Shown here one piece after another: positions 5,790 to 5,838 of a stretch of DNA of 5,838 nt. Under the pieces are notes generated by a model. It did no database searches and was not told the origin of the DNA. It worked only from the letters and a program-made list of their open reading frames with translations. Source of the DNA: Flavobacteriaceae bacterium. GTDB lineage: Bacteria > Bacteroidota > Bacteroidia > Flavobacteriales > Flavobacteriaceae. Both the position numbers and the translations under genes were made by a program. Where the stretch lies: the NCBI GenBank assembly GCA_016763715.1, contig JAESTG010000384.1, positions 1 to 5,838 of the forward strand. The letters are read 5' to 3'. Every line of letters starts with the position of its first letter. Position 1 is the stretch's first letter.

Positions 5790-5838
5790 TCATTTAAATA
5801 GATTAAACATTGATTTAATTGAGGGTTCTGCAGCAAAA
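5790..5838 (-). CDS. Possible C-terminal end of a convergent gene (partial)
   Basis: On the minus strand, a frame open from the right edge gives 15 residues (FAAEPSIKSMFNLFK) before a TGA at 5790-5792. The amphipathic, charged composition and the shared terminator beside it suggest the end of a convergent gene. Another minus frame is also open for 16 codons from the edge, so the assignment is tentative. The product cannot be identified from so few residues. Confidence 0.25.
   Translation of the reverse strand, partial: FAAEPSIKSMFNLFK

Overview
The window is AT-rich, tightly packed DNA that looks like a chromosomal segment of a marine or soil Flavobacteriia (Bacteroidota). The evidence is the gene order DUF4129-like / DUF4350-like / MoxR / DUF58, the near absence of Shine-Dalgarno sequences, a TAnnTTTG-type -7 promoter element, and an OxyR protein of the flavobacterial type. 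The genus cannot be read from the sequence.

Bases 1-4005 hold one plus-strand operon with no intergenic space. It starts with a 5'-truncated DUF4129-like membrane protein, followed by a DUF4350-like protein with two membrane segments, a MoxR-family AAA+ ATPase and a DUF58 membrane protein. Junctions overlap by 8 and 14 bases or abut directly (TAA followed by GTG), which suggests translational coupling and coordinated expression. By family knowledge, MoxR ATPases act as chaperone-like remodelling factors together with DUF58/vWA partners encoded beside them. The two other membrane proteins probably belong to the same envelope-located assembly. No substrate can be named from the sequence.

Bases 4006-4200 are non-coding with at most a weak promoter. 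A small secreted DUF2141 protein follows (4201-4632) and ends at a very strong 16-bp hairpin (4658-4694). After a second intergenic stretch carrying a good TAnnTTTG element, a LysR-family peroxide sensor OxyR begins at 4820. Its redox cysteines fall at residues 199 and 208, but its frame is broken: an A7 run at 5580-5586 is one base short of the run needed to join the first 255 residues to a well-conserved 55-residue C-terminal tail in the -1 frame (ending at 5754). As written, the protein is 278 aa with a scrambled end; one added A would give 311 aa, the normal family length. A probably bidirectional terminator follows (5754-5785). The last bases may hold the final codons of a convergent minus-strand gene.

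The most notable observation is the oxyR frameshift, which may be a sequencing error, a recent mutation, or slippage at the homopolymer. I see no CRISPR, mobile element, RNA gene or clearly undescribed system here.
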